The notes under the pieces were generated by a model. It was not told where the DNA came from, did no database searches, and was given only the letters and a program-made list of their open reading frames with translations. 64,000 bases of DNA, from the NCBI RefSeq assembly GCF_963678635.1, contig NC_087067.1:50396233-50460232 (forward strand), read 5' to 3'. A program made the translations under genes and the position numbers. Below are positions 36,471 through 49,264 of this stretch, one piece after another. This DNA comes from Symsagittifera roscoffensis. Taxonomy: Eukaryota > Xenacoelomorpha > Acoela > Convolutidae. The number at the start of each line of letters is the position of its first letter. Within the stretch, counting starts at the first letter, position 1.

Positions 36471-39431
36471 AATGTTACATAGATGTTTTTATGGCGCTCC
36501 TGGGTGTTATTCCTTTTTAACATCATACTGGCAGAACCGTTAACGAGCACTCCACGCCGAGCGGATGCTCAAAACAACGCCCTAACCACCGGGGCGGAAG
36601 GGTATTTCGGAATGCGGAAGCCTTCCGGATTCCCGTGAAAATTTTTTTAACCTAGTTAAGACCGAAAATTCACGAACCAATAGGGGTGGGGTTCCCGTCA
36701 TTCCCTGAGAGGTTTAGGACCAAAACACTTAAAGATAAACAAGAAACCAAACAGAAAGTAGTATAGTACCTAAGAAAAACAAAAAATATAAAAATAACCG
36801 AAAAAAGCAAAAACAGTAAAAAAGTTTAAAATCAGTAGAAAACATCCATCCAGACAAGATGAGATCCGACCCTCCCGTTTGTTGTAATTAGATGTATTGT
36901 TGTTACAGGTATTTATGTCAGTCAGGATTGTTACGATCATTTTTGTGGCCCGTTTGTGGTGCTTGTACTGTAGGGTTATTTGAGTATTTAAGCACGTTAA
37001 TGCTAATTTGCGCTCAATCCGGAGGGGGTCTCGGGATTAGAGAAGAAGACTGATCCGGCAAGCAGTTCAAGGAGCGCCAGGAAGGGGCTCAAGGACAACA
37101 ACAATCGACTGTTGGGTATCGTTATAAGTTTTGTATCCCTTTTGGTACAAAAAGTAAGTTAATACTCTGTGGGGGCTCGACAGTGTCTGCACCGTAGTGA
37201 CTCTTCACCCAACTGCGAGTTTCCGAGTTAAGCACTTAATTCGGAGGTTGAACAAACCCGGAGGGGTATAGTATTACCAGTATTATGATTTATACGGCCT
37301 ATAATAAAACTCCTATATCGTTTTTCAGTGGAAAACACAGTAAGCGGACCAATTTTTAGGGTCAAAACAGCAATATTTTGATCCCCCCACATATCGCGAT
37401 TTTTTGAGACATCGATATTTTTTGAAACGGAAAAAACGCTAAACCAGTGAGTTACATCGTTACTGTACTAATATAATAGGTAGAAACGGTTAAATTTAGT
37501 TCGGAAGTGGTTGGAACTAATTGGTTACCAAAAACCGAATTTTCATGATTTTTGAAAAAACGAAACGCTACAAAATAAGAAAAGTTTTTGAAATTTTGAG
37601 TTAGGGCAGTAATAATTGTTGTTCGGACAACGTTCACTAGTGAATCGACAGGTTTCAAAATCCGTTTGCTGATAACCTTCCGGGCTACAGTGAAAGCGAA
37701 CTTAACGAGTTTGATTTAGTGGATTTATCAATCCGGAAGGGTCCAATTAGCATTGTTTTTGGCAATTTTTTTCAGCTGGAACGTTTTAGATCGGGTTTTT
37801 TTGCATAGAACTAGAAAAATATAGGCCATTTGAGCTCGGATCAATAATTTTTGGGTCGAAAAGATTAAAATTGCGAAAAAAAAGGCGGAACTTATAAGAG
37901 AGAAATTTCTTGATTTTAGAAAAAAGACGTTTTGGGTAATAACTTTGGAACAACTGGTTAGCTTTAGTTGATCTTGGTACCATTTGATCAAAAATTAGAC
38001 GAGCTTACTCTTAGAAGTATCAATTTTTCACAAAAAAAAACGTGAAATTTTTTTAAGGTTGTTTTTAGCAAACTCACTAATTCGGGAAGGTAGACCCTTC
38101 ACGTTTTATATATATTTTTTGGAAAGCCCTTACACCCCTACCAAAGGGTAGTAACGGTTGAATAAGGCAACTTTACGCTGTTCTAGACGAAAAGGAAAGG
38201 CTAAGGAAACCAGAAAACCATAGTTGAGTAGAAACTAGGCTAGTGATAAGACCCTTCACAGTTAAGGTGAATTGTCAAATAAGAGGCTTAGCTTCAATCC
38301 GGAAGGGTCTAGGGAAAGAAAATACACCCTTCCTAGTTAGTTCAAAAAGCATAATAGCATCGGAGAATGTATCCGGAAGGGTATGGGTGAAAATTTTGAA
38401 AGTCTCTGGAAAAATTATTTTTGCCAATCCGGAGGGGTTCCAATCCGGAAGGGTCCCAATTTTGCCAATCCGGAAGGGTCCCAATTTTGCTAATCCGGAA
38501 GGGTCCCAATTTTGCCAATCCGGAAGGGTCCCAATTTTGCCAATCCGGAAGGGTCCCAATTTCACCAATCTGGAGGGGTGCTAATTTTACCAATCCGGAG
38601 GGATACTATTTTTTCCAATCTGGAGGAGTCCTGTTTTTGCCAATCCGGAGGAGTACTATTTTTGCCAATCCGGAGGGGTCTTGTTTTTACCAATCCGGAG
38701 GGTTCTTGTTTTTGCCAATCCGGAGGGGTACTATCTTGCTAAGACTTAAGTAAACAATAGAACAGAAAATAGTGAAAGGTATTAGGTTATTAAGAGACAG
38801 GCTAGGAACCAGTGACTGCACTGGTAACTTGCCTTTTATAAAAGAGCAGACCGAAACGAAACAGGTCTAAAAACGGATATTCGCGACTCTAAGTCTAATT
38901 TGAAAAAGAGTTTGTAACTGGTTTGTGTGGATTGAAATCCAAATCGTTTTTGGAAGAGTGATTGCCCTTCAAATTTTGTCAGTTTGGTGCTACACCGAAC
39001 AAGGAAAGCTCCTTCTTTAGAAACAAAATTCGGTTATAACCTTGCGACTGACTAAACTACAAAACACATACGTTTTTCATTGAAAATATTCATATTTCTC
39101 TTCATTTTTGGTTTTAAATTATTAATATCTGTCCTTGATTTGGTAATGAGAGCACTATCTTTTAATTGAAGTGATATCATCAGACGGTGCTATCAGACTG
39201 TGCTATTTCATATCTTACAACTAATAATCGATTATTGTGAATAAATTCTATACACGCTGTACTGTGATAACATACAAGGATTCGTGGTACTATTTAAGTG
39301 AAACTTTTGGAATTTATTGTGCTGTGTTATTGTTATCAGTAGTCAGACTGAAAGGACACTAGCAATCGAATTGAGTGTATAGGCAGTAAGAAGTGATATA
39401 TTGACAATGAGTCTAAACAAGTCAAGGATAC
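36471..39431 (+). repeat. Leader of a second copy of the giant element, cut off at its gag start
   Basis: It matches 10,391-13,378 in order at about 88-90% identity, with many small indels. It ends 25 bases into the gag frame (ATG at 39,407, MSLNKSRI), after which the sequence is unrelated. The step from 98% in the LTR to 89% here shows it belongs to a different, older copy, joined by recombination between LTRs or by insertion into an LTR. No internal genes of that copy remain in the window. Confidence 0.75.
38421..38735 (+). repeat. 25-bp minisatellite, 13 units
   Basis: Unit CAATCCGGAAGGGTCCCAATTTTGC (25 bp, given here as CCGGAAGGGTCCC plus an ATTTTGCCAAT half). The first six units have CCGGAAGGGT, the later ones CCGGAGGAGT or CCGGAGGGGT with TACTATTTTT or CTTGTTTTT between. 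Since 25 is not a multiple of three, all frames stay open on both strands; the resulting peptides are not genes. Confidence 0.95.
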
Positions 39432-40560
39432 ATCAACTACTCCAATTACCAGCATTTGCCAGGTTTACTGTTTCGCAATTTACTTTTTCCACCTGTCCAG
39501 CGTTTTTTTGCCCGCTGATCTATGCACTAGTGAGTCCCCCTAATACTAATCCACAATTTTCCCTTTTCTTGGTAAAAATAATTGTTTGCTTTTGATTTTT
39601 GCATGATCTTGGTGGTCAATAAATGCTTGATTGCGTTCATGTTTTATTAATAGGTTAAATAGTTGTTTTTTGGTATTTGTTACATTTTCTTTGGTAAATT
39701 CTTCTGCATTTTGACTAGATTTTCTGAATTTTTTGAATTACAAAATTGATAGCTTTTTTCGCGTTTCTTTGGTTGACGTAGAAACATTTCCTTAAATCGT
39801 TTTTAAAAATCTCATATTTCATTTCATCGTTGAAACTTCAATGAGGATTGAAATGCAACAAGTTGACTATTGCAGAAAATTTTTTTAAAAGCAATTGAAA
39901 GAATCGACTGATCGTTAAAAAATTAATTGGTTGTGGACTAAAAATTCAAATTGGTTGTGAACAAACAAACATTGAACTAATTCTGAAAGTCTGGTGTAGT
40001 CACGTCATAATGCACTTCCTTAGGCACAAATTAAGATTTGCTAGTTAAACTTCAGAACGTTTTCATTGAAATCTTTTCTAAAAGCCACTAAAGGAGTTAC
40101 TCTATAGATTGAAACTTTTTGTGGAGTAAATTTGTTTACAATAATTAAATTAATTATTTTACTCAAGTCACAGGTTTTTCAGCATCGAACTTGTTTGAAA
40201 GCCAATCACTTATTCCGATTAAATATGTCACGTGTTTGCCAGATTTACTGTTTCTCATTTACTGTTTTAACCAGTCCAGCTTTTTTGTGGCTGGAGTCCA
40301 TATGGAGAACAAAACTATATCTGAACAGTAATGACCAGATTTACTGTTCTCATTTACTGTTTTAACCAGTCCAGCTTTTTTGTGGTCCAAAAAACATTCT
40401 CGTTAATAGTTTTTCTGATTTTGTTCTCCATATGATCTATGTACTAGTGACTCCCCCTATAACTAGTCCGAGGTGTTCCTTTTTTGGTAAAAATGATTGT
40501 TTACTTTCTCTTTTTTCGTGACCTTGGTCAATAGTTTCTTGATTGCATTCATTGATTTTT
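39432..40560. other. Flanking DNA with an older, diverged direct repeat
   Basis: Non-coding. The motif TTTACTGTTT...CCAGTCCAGC...TTTTTTG...ATCTATG(C/T)ACTAGTGA occurs at about 39,465-39,535 and again at about 40,245-40,450. What follows also matches (AAAATAATTGTTT / AAAATGATTGTTT). This points to an ancient duplication of about 0.8-0.9 kb that predates the 3.36-kb one. The copy in unit 2 runs on past 44,117 to about 44,560. Confidence 0.6.
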
Positions 40561-43500
40561 TCACCCAACTGCGAGTTTCCGAGTTAAGCACTTAATTCGG
40601 AGGTTGAACAAACCCGGAGGGGTATAGTATTACCAGTATTATGATTTATACGGCCTATAATAAAACTCCTATATCGTTTTTCAGTGGAAAACACAGTAAG
40701 CGGACCAATTTTTAGGGTCAAAACAGCAATATTTTGATCCCCCCACATATCGCGATTTTTTGAGACATCGATATTTTTTGAAACGGAAAAAACGCTAAAC
40801 CAGTGAGTTACATCGTTACTGTACTAATATAATAGGTAGAAACGGTTAAATTTAGTTCGGAAGTGGTTGGAACTAATTGGTTACCAAAAACCGAATTTTC
40901 ATGATTTTTGAAAAAACGAAACGCTACAAAATAAGAAAAGTTTTTGACATTTTGAGTTAGGGCAGTAATAATTGTTGTTCGGACAACGTTCACTAGTGAA
41001 TCGACAGGTTTCAAAATCCGTTTGCTGATAACCTTCCGGGCTACAGTGAAAGCGAACTTAACGAGTTTGATTTAGTGGATTTATCAATCCGGAAGGGTCC
41101 AATTAGCATTGTTTTTGGCAATTTTTTTCAGCTGGAACGTTTTAGATCGGGTTTTTTTGCATAGAACTAGAAAAATATAGGCCATTTGAGCTCGGATCAA
41201 TAATTTTTGGGTCGAAAAGAACAAAATTGCGAAAAAAAAGGCGGAACTTATAAGAGAGAAATTTCTTGATTTTAGAAAAAAGACGTTTTGGGTAATAACT
41301 TTGGAACAACTGGTTAGCTTTAGTTGATCTTGGTACCATTTGATCAAAAATTAGACGAGCTTACTCTTAGAAGTATCAATTTTTCACAAAAAAAAAACGT
41401 GAAATTTTTTTAAGGTTGTTTTTAGCAAACTCACTAATTCGGGAAGGTAGACCCTTCACGTTTTATATATATTTTTTGGAAAGCCCTTACACCCCTACCA
41501 AAGGGTAGTAACGGTTGAATAAGGCAACTTTACGCTGTTCTAGACGAAAAGGAAAGGCTAAGGAAACCAGAAAACCATAGTTGAGTAGAAACTAGGCTAG
41601 TGATAAGACCCTTCACAGTTAAGGTGAATTGTCAAATAAGAGGCTTAGCTTCAATCCGGAAGGGTCTAGGGAAAGAAAATACACCCTTCCTAGTTAGTTC
41701 AAAAAGCATAATAGCATCGGAGAATGTATCCGGAAGGGTATGGGTGAAAATTTTGAAAGTCTCTGGAAAAATTATTTTTGCCAATCCGGAGGGGTTCCAA
41801 TCCGGAAGGGTCCCAATTTTGCCAATCCGGAAGGGTCCCAATTTTGCTAATCCGGAAGGGTCCCAATTTTGCCAATCCGGAAGGGTCCCAATTTTGCCAA
41901 TCCGGAAGGGTCCCAATTTCACCAATCTGGAGGGGTGCTAATTTTACCAATCCGGAGGGATACTATTTTTTCCAATCTGGAGGAGTCCTGTTTTTGCCAA
42001 TCCGGAGGAGTACTATTTTTGCCAATCCGGAGGGGTCTTGTTTTTACCAATCCGGAGGAGTACTATTTTTGCCAATCCGGAGGGGTCTTGTTTTTACCAA
42101 TCCGGAGGAGTCCTGTTTTTGCCAATCCGGAGGAGTACTATTTTTGCCAATCCGGAGGGGTCTTGTTTTTACCAATCCGGAGGGTTCTTGTTTTTGCCAA
42201 TCCGGAGGGGTACTATTTTTGCCAATCCGGAGGAGTACTATTTTTGCCAATCCGGAGGGGTCCTGTTTTTGCCAACCCGGAGGGGTACTATCTTGCTAAG
42301 ACTTAAGTAAACAATAGAACAGAAAATAGTGAAAGGTATTAGGTTATTAAGAGACAGGCTAGGAACCAGTGACTGCACTGGTAACTTGCCTTTTATAAAA
42401 GAGCAGACCGAAACGAAACAGGTCTAAAAACGGATATTCGCGACTCTAAGTCTAATTTGAAAAAGAGTTTGTAACTGGTTTGTGTGGATTGAAATCCAAA
42501 TCGTTTTTGGAAGAGTGATTGCCCTTCAAATTTTGTCAGTTTGGTGCTACACCGAACAGGGAAAGCTCCTTCTTTAGAAACAAAATTCGGTTATAACCTT
42601 GCGACTGACTAAACTACAAAACACATACGTTTTTCATTGAAAATATTCATATTTCTCTTCATTTTTGGTTTTAAATTATTAATATCTGTCCTTGATTTGG
42701 TAATGAGAGCACTATCTTTTAATTGAAGTGATATCATCAGACTGTGCTATCAGACTGTGCTATTTCATATCTTACAACTAATAATCGATTATTGTGAATA
42801 AATTCTATACACGCTGTACTGTGATAACATACAAGGATTCGTGGTACTATTTAAGTGAAACTTTTGGAATTTATTGTGCTGTGTTATTGTTATCAGTAGT
42901 CAGACTGAAAGGACACTAGCAATCGAATTGAGTGTATAGGCAGTAAGAAGTGATATATTGACAATGAGTCTAAACAAGTCAAGGATACATCAACTACTCC
43001 AATTACCAGCATTTGCCAGGTTTACTGTTTCGCAATTTACTTTTTCCACCTGTCCAGCGTTTTTTTGCCCGCTGATCTATGCACTAGTGAGTCCCCCTAA
43101 TACTAATCCACAATTTTCCCTTTTCTTGGTAAAAATAATTGTTTGCTTTTGATTTTTGCATGATCTTGGTGGTCAATAAATGCTTGATTGCGTTCATGTT
43201 TTATTAATAGGTTAAATAGTTGTTTTTTGGTATTTGTTACATTTTCTTTGGTAAATTCTTCTGCATTTTGACTAGATTTTCTGAATTTTTTGAATTACAA
43301 AATTGATAGCTTTTTTCGCGTTTCTTTGGTTGACGTAGAAACATTTCCTTAAATCGTTTTTAAAAATCTCATATTTCATTTCATCGTTGAAACTTCAATG
43401 AGGATTGAAAAGCAACAAGTTGACTATTGCAGAAAATTTTTTTAAAAGCAATTGAAAGAATCAACTGATCGTTAAAAAATTAATTGGTTGTGGACTAAAA

Positions 43501-44117
43501 ATTTAAATTGGTTGTGAACAAACAAACATTGAACTAATTCTGAAAGTCTGGTGTAGTCACGTCATAATGCACTTCCTTAGGCACAAATTAAGATTTGCTA
43601 GTTAAACTTCAGAACGTTTTCATTGAAATCTTTTCTAAAAGCCACTAAAGGAGTTACTCTATAGATTGAAACTTTTTGTGGAGTAAATTTGTTTACAATA
43701 ATTAAATTAATTATTTTACTCAAGTCACAGGTTTTTCAGCATCGAACTTGTTTGAAAGCCAATCACTTATTCCGATTAAATATGTCACGTGTTTGCCAGA
43801 TTTACTGTTTCTCATTTACTGTTTTAACCAGTCCAGCTTTTTTGTGGCTGGAGTCCATATGGAGAACAAAACTATATCTGAACAGTAATGACCAGATTTA
43901 CTGTTCTCATTTACTGTTTTAACCAGTCCAGCTTTTTTGTGGTCCAAAAAACATTCTCGTTAAGAGTTTTTCTGATTTTGTTCTCCATATGATCTATGTA
44001 CTAGTGACTCCCCCTATAACTAGTCCGAGGTGTTCCTTTTTTGGTAAAAATGATTGTTTACTTTCTCTTTTTTCATGACCTTGGTCAATAGTTTCTTGAT
44101 TGCATTCATTGATTTTT
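40561..44117 (+). repeat. Large tandem duplication, unit 2 (3,557 bp)
   Basis: It is 201 bp longer than unit 1: eight extra 25-bp minisatellite units and one A in a homopolymer (about 41,389-41,397). After 44,117 the ancestral flank continues (GGATAAGTTAAATGG). An assembly duplication cannot be excluded, but the difference in repeat number argues for two real loci or haplotypes. Confidence 0.9.
41778..42292 (+). repeat. 25-bp minisatellite, 21 units
   Basis: Same array as at 38,421 with eight more units, inserted among the CCGGAGGAGTACTATTTTT-type units in the second half. The A/G-type order of the first ten units is unchanged, so the growth happened in one place after the large duplication. 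Confidence 0.95.
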
Positions 44118-45625
44118 TTGGATAAGTTAAATGGATATTTTTTGGTATTTTTTACGTTTTCTTTGTTCCATTATCTTCCATTTTTGTCTATATTTTCTAA
44201 ATTTTTCGAGTTACTTGTAATTTGAATTTTTACAACTTCATACCTTTTTCCGCTTCTTTGGCTGACGTCGAAACCTTTCCTTAACTTTCATGAAAAAAAA
44301 CAAACTGTTTTTCATCGCATTTTACATATCTCATATTTCATTTTGTCGTTGAAGCTTCAAAGAGATTTGAGATCGAACAAGTTGAGAATTAAAAGAAAAG
44401 TTTTTTAAATAATTGAAGAAAACCAACTGATCGCTAGAAAAACAATTTGATTGTGGACTAGAAATTTAAATTGTTCGAGGAATTTTAAATTAGTGTTGAA
44501 CAAATAAACAATGAACGTTTTCTGAAAATTTGGTTCAGTTATGTCATAAATAACATGTTCAGACGTTTCTCAAATACTTGTTGCGGGTGGTATCAAAGTC
44601 TACAAAAAAATGATAATGCTTAAAAGTTTCCAGTTTGCAGACTTCACATATGCAATTTTTGTTGTTGGATTTTTGAAAACATCTAGCTGTTGCTCATATT
44701 TTGTGATGTAGTCCTTTAGAGTAGTAAGACCCAATCATACGTCTTCCAAAGCCTTGTCTGGTTTCGAGTTCTATTTCTACAAAATGTATATGGTACAGTA
44801 GGTGTGTGTTGTGAGCACACTTGTTTAGTCCTATCCATTGTTTTCATAGAAAACTGTAATGTAAAAATTACGAAGCAAATCACCTATAAAAAACGGTGAT
44901 ACAGTTGACGCTTTGGCTGACTTATTGAAATTTTATAACAAAAAAAAAGTTATTTAATTTTTCAACTATATATGATTTGGCGTTTCGACCCATTGATCCA
45001 ACCTAAGCATGAATCAACTGACGGAAACAATAATAACATTTAGCAATGAAATTCTGCTGGAATTATTGTAGAGTGTTTTTTGAAACGAAAAAAAAAATAC
45101 AAAAACTGAACCAGTCAGCAAAATTTTTCAATTACTCAAAATCATTCCAGCAATCACAAAAAAATTGGTTAATGAGCCAAAATGTGGCACAATCACATCG
45201 CAGTTTTGCTTCGTTCGTTTTGAAACATTCCTGGGAGTTTTGAGACAAGTCTGTCAAGTAAGTTTCTGGTCTGGCAGAAAGAAATTCTTGGCTAGAAATT
45301 CTGGTGGTGGAAATTTGGAGCTCGGGTTAGGTTATTCCTTACCGGCAAGTTTTTTAGAGCTTATACTTTTCTTGAATATGTTCAATAAAATATTCTTCAT
45401 CCATAAAATTCCAACCCTTTCGTTACGGGTTAGTTCAACTCCTTTGTGCCAAAATAAAAAAATTTTCGCCAGCACAAGAAACAACAATGAATGTGCAAGC
45501 TAAGAATGCTTAGCAACATCAAGATTTTAACTTAGTTTAGTTGTGATTATTAATCTAACTGGTACCAAATCAATTATGTAAAAAACTCTTAGCGACTCTC
45601 AGAAGTTTCAATGAGTCAAAATTGA
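44118..45625. other. AT-rich DNA, end of the old repeat, no gene recognised
   Basis: Up to about 44,560 it matches 39,650-40,000 at low identity (CTGACGTCGAAACCTTTCC versus TTGACGTAGAAACATTTCC). Beyond that it is unique AT-rich sequence. Frames at 45,046-45,243 and 45,165-45,503 are short and without recognisable content. Confidence 0.5.
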
Positions 45626-46177
45626 TTGAGGCTTTTGAGTCTTTTGTATGTATGCCCTAAATGTGCCAATAATGCTTCAATTGATAATGACTTTAAGCTA
45701 GATAATTATGTAAATACAGCCATTTCAAATATTCGAGTACTCAAAAGATTAGTTAAAGACTTGTGTGTTCCCTCGGCAAAAAGTCTTTCGGATAAAATGA
45801 TCGATATTTTCTACAATGTAGAAAAAAAATTTTATTGGCTGTTTTATCTGACGCTAATCTTCTTTTTCACAGAACAAGCTAAAAGAAGTGGTCATAAACA
45901 AGCGACAGCCTTAAGTTCCGTAATAACCAAAAAGGTTAGAATCAATTTCGTTTTATTATCTAAACCCTTTCCCCAAGGGTCAAGCCCGCGCCAGACAGAT
46001 CCGGTGCAAAGGATAAAGCTAATCAGCATCATCTTGAGGGGAAAAAAGGGAGGAAAGCTCATTGAGGGAAGTAAAAGGAGAAGAAAACGACTTGCTGTTT
46101 CGAATGACAAGATTGCACCCTTTTTAACTACTCAGTATAGAAAGTTACAACCTAAGCATCCAAAAAAGCTGATATAA
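45626..46177 (+). CDS. Hypothetical 183-codon frame, possible RING-tail exon
   Basis: This is the longest frame in the 44-55 kb stretch. It opens with YVCPKC followed by DFKLDNYVNTAISNIRVLKRLVKDL. A CPxC pair followed by such a helix resembles the end of a RING finger plus its following helix (as in BARD1-like proteins), but the other Cys/His pairs are not seen upstream. A short hydrophobic stretch (FYWLFYLTLIFFF) looks like a translated intron, but splicing it out does not keep the phase. The C-terminal part is very basic. It may be a decayed gene fragment, an exon or chance. Confidence 0.2.
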   Translation: MRLLSLLYVCPKCANNASIDNDFKLDNYVNTAISNIRVLKRLVKDLCVPSAKSLSDKMIDIFYNVEKKFYWLFYLTLIFFFTEQAKRSGHKQATALSSVITKKVRINFVLLSKPFPQGSSPRQTDPVQRIKLISIILRGKKGGKLIEGSKRRRKRLAVSNDKIAPFLTTQYRKLQPKHPKKLI

Positions 46178-46839
46178 ATGCACCAAAAATGGATAAAATC
46201 GATAGTTTTTTTGTACTGAGTTCCAGGTAAACAGAGCAGTTATGTCATTTCAAAATGATTCGGGACCCTCATAAATTTTATCCAAGAATGGCTAAAATCA
46301 TATTGTCTGATCTGTCTTTTAAAAAAACTTTTTTGTTAAATTGAAAATATTTCATAGAGGCAAGTGTAAATCAATTTCATGCCATTCAATATCAATTGTG
46401 GCAAAAAGTTATTACCAGTAAATAATTAGGACTTCAATGTTTCATTTGTAGAGCTGAAGAAACGTAAACACTGCCCAGTATAAGTATCTGGTGAGTGGTT
46501 TCATATCAAGTCAATCTTTCTGAGGTTCTTTAAACTCCGGTGTATTCTGTAAAGGTGTTGTAAAGGTGTATCTTTGTCTTCTAGCACCTCATCTTTTAAC
46601 GTTTCTCAGCTTAAGAAGTACCAATTGGTTTTTGACTGGGTGAAGTGATGAAGGTCTAGTGTATTAATTTCGGTCACCATGATGATTTCTGACCATTTGA
46701 TTTACAAAGTGAGGTTGATGCGAAATGCAAAAATTCTATAATGAGCTGTCCAATCTGTCTAATTATAGCCCCCTTCCATCATTTAGAATGTTAGAGCAAT
46801 TCAGTTGTAATGTGTAAAACTGGTCAATCTTTTGCTTAT
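46178..46839. other. No feature recognised
   Basis: AT-rich sequence without convincing frames or internal repeats. Confidence 0.4.
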
Positions 46840-48810
46840 AGTCAAACCCTTTCACGCTGTTTGCAAAAAAAAACTTTGCCAGCTTCGTTTCGTGAAGTTT
46901 TTAAAACTAATTTCTCGCAGACCCTCATATTGATTAGATTCGAATGAAAATATTGAGCAAGGAAAACTGCTAAAGAAAGGAAACATTTTGAGGCATTACA
47001 TGAGGTACGACGAAATGGTTGCAACAGTTTGTTTATATGCAAGAAGACAAATTATCTGATTGTTTTCCTGGTTATAAATGCACATTTTTTCCTCAATAAC
47101 TTTGTCTTCCATTGGGCTTGTCACAATTGCGTTTCACCCATAAAATTTCATCTAAGATAAAAATTGAAAAAGAATAAAAAATAATTTCCAAAAAAAAGAG
47201 CCTCAAGCTTAGAGCAAGGTTAATCAAAAGCTACTAGATAGAGTTACACTAGCCAATGTTTAGAAGAAAGTTTCTGGAGTAAAGCTCTGTTTTTCGGAAA
47301 CCATTAGTAGAGATATCGCAGACTGGAGTTAAAATATAATCAGTTCTGGAAAACTGAAATTATTGGACTGGGATACCTCTTAAAAAAGAAATAATATTGC
47401 TGGGACTTAAACACGGCCTAATTTTCTGTATCATCTGGGCAGTGAACATAAACGCGCGCCGCCATGATAAAAACACGATGACACAGAAGCCGCATAAAAA
47501 CACAAATACCTTTTACAATTACATTCATGTCGCTAAATAATGACTGACTTTGACAAAATTTTTATATGATCAAGTTGCACGTTTAAATGATAAAAATTTA
47601 TGCGAAAAAAAACTTTAAGTGACAACCCAAAATGTTTCAGAATCGAAAAATATTTCATAATTATGTTCATTAGGAAAAAATTTATAGTTTTCGAGGACTG
47701 TTTTTACTAATTTCTCGCGGAACCTCATTTTGAATAGATTTGAATGGACGATTTTCAGGAAACTTTTTGAGGCTTCAGATGTGGCATGATGAAATGGCTG
47801 CAACAGTTAGTTGATATGCAATAAGACAAAATATCTATTTTTTTTTCTGGTTTTAGATGCACATTTTTGTCCTCAATATTTTTATCTGCCATTGGGGTTG
47901 TCACGGTTGAGTTTCACCCATAAAATTTCATCTCAGATAAAACTGAGAAAGATGCAGGAAGAATTTCCAACAAAAAATCTCAGTGTTAAAACAAGGTTAA
48001 ACGAAAGCTACTGAAAAGAATTACACTAGCAAATGATTAGAAAAATTTTTTTGAGTATAGCTCAGTTTTTTCAAAATCATTACTAGGGATATCGCAGACT
48101 GGAGTTAAAAATAGAATCAGGACTGGAAAACAGTATTGGACTGGGATACCTTAAAAAAAAGTATTGATGGGACTTAAACACGGCCTGCTTTTCTGCATCG
48201 TCTGGGCAGTGATCATTAACTCCCGCCGGCATGATTAAAAAGAGATTACGTACAGGCCGCGTAAATACACAAATGCTCTTTACAACTGCATACATGTCGC
48301 TAAATAGTGATTGACTTTGATAAGATTTTCATTTGATCAAATTGCACATTTAATTGGTGAAAATTTATGCGAAAATTTTTTAACTGACAACCAAAAAGTA
48401 TTTAAAATCAATAACCATTTCATAATTATGTTCATTAGGATGAAAATAATCGTTTTTGAGGTAAATTTTTTAACTAATTTCTCGCAGAATCTCACTTTGA
48501 TTTGATTTAATTTTGAATTTAAAAAAATTGAGCAAGGAAAACTACTCTAAAAAGAAATTTTTTCAAGCTTGTGATGTGGCACGACAAAAAGACAAAATAT
48601 CTACTTCTTTTCTGGTTCTAGATGAACATTTTTGTCCTCAATAATTTTGTCTTCCATTGGAGTTGTCACGTTCGCGTGTCACCCATAAAACTTTATCTAA
48701 GATAAAATTGAGAAAGATGAAAAAACAATTTTCAAAAAAAACCTCAAGATTAAGTCAAGGTTATTTAATAAAAACCAAAGAACAACTGAAAGTCAGAGAA
48801 CGCCTCGATG
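46840..48810. repeat. Tandem repeat of about 770 bp, about 2.5 diverged copies
   Basis: Landmarks recur in the same order: TTCATAATTATGTTCATTAGGA-type, TTTCTCGC(A/G)GA(A/C)CCTCA, TTGTCTTCCATTGG (47,101; 47,880; 48,645), TTTCACCCATAAAATTTCATCT, GATATCGCAGACTGGAGTT and GGGACTTAAACACGGCCT. Spacing is 779 and 765 bp. Copies are about 80-85% alike by eye. No protein is encoded. It may be an old local satellite or nested non-autonomous elements. Confidence 0.75.
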
Positions 48811-49050
48811 ACATCCGTATCCGTCTGTTGCAGATTTTGTGGTTTTGCTTCCGCAATGTAAAACATTTGGTCACAGAATCCGCAATTTTGTTCACAAATT
48901 TGATCACGGATTCCGTAGTGGTTGTTTTATCCCATGGCCACTGAACCCACGGACAAATCAGGTCAAAAATAAAGTACGCACTAATGATTCAAACCTAATA
49001 ATCAGTATATCCGGTCAAGCCAATAATTTATTGGAACATTTCGAAGATTA

Positions 49051-49264
49051 GGCTCTTTTCCAGTTCGCCCCACCCTTTGATATTTTCTGGTATTCAATAT
49101 ATGAAAGTCTATTTAAAGTGATTTTTCATGTTATAAACTGAGGTAAAACGTGTGAGCGTGAACAAGTGAACAAGTTTGTACAGCATTTTTAACATGCAAA
49201 ATGCTATGTGACAATTTTTGAACTTTTTTATTTTGTAATTTACGAGGGGGGTGGGAAAAGAGCC
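49051..49264. mobile_element. MITE, 214 bp, with 8-bp target duplication
   Basis: Terminal inverted repeats GGCTCTTTTCC / GGAAAAGAGCC, then C-rich / G-rich subterminal stretches (GCCCCACCC, GGGGGGTGGG). It is flanked on both sides by GAAGATTA (49,043-49,050 and 49,265-49,272). An 8-bp duplication is typical of hAT transposons. No transposase; it would depend on one elsewhere. Confidence 0.8.

Larger units (their letters stand above)
37205..40560 (+). repeat. Large tandem duplication, unit 1 (3,356 bp)
   Basis: It covers the second half of the leader copy plus 1.1 kb of flanking DNA. Unit 2 follows directly. Apart from the minisatellite length and about ten base changes the units are identical. 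Breakpoints: TCACCCAACTG at 37,205 and 40,561; ATTGATTTTT at 40,551-40,560 and 44,108-44,117. Confidence 0.9.

Noticed and set aside
38243-38753. Overlapping frames on both strands encoding repeats such as ANPEGSQFCQSGRVPIL (also 41,600-42,310)
   Set aside because: They are by-products of the 25-bp minisatellite: a unit length not divisible by three and free of stops keeps all frames open. No start context or domain.
38421-42292. CRISPR-like regular repeats
   Set aside because: The 25-bp units are directly adjacent, with no unique spacers, in eukaryotic DNA. It is a minisatellite.
45626-46177. BARD1 exon
   Set aside because: Only a CPxC pair and a helix resemble the RING end; the rest of the RING is absent and trial splicing breaks the phase. 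Kept as hypothetical.
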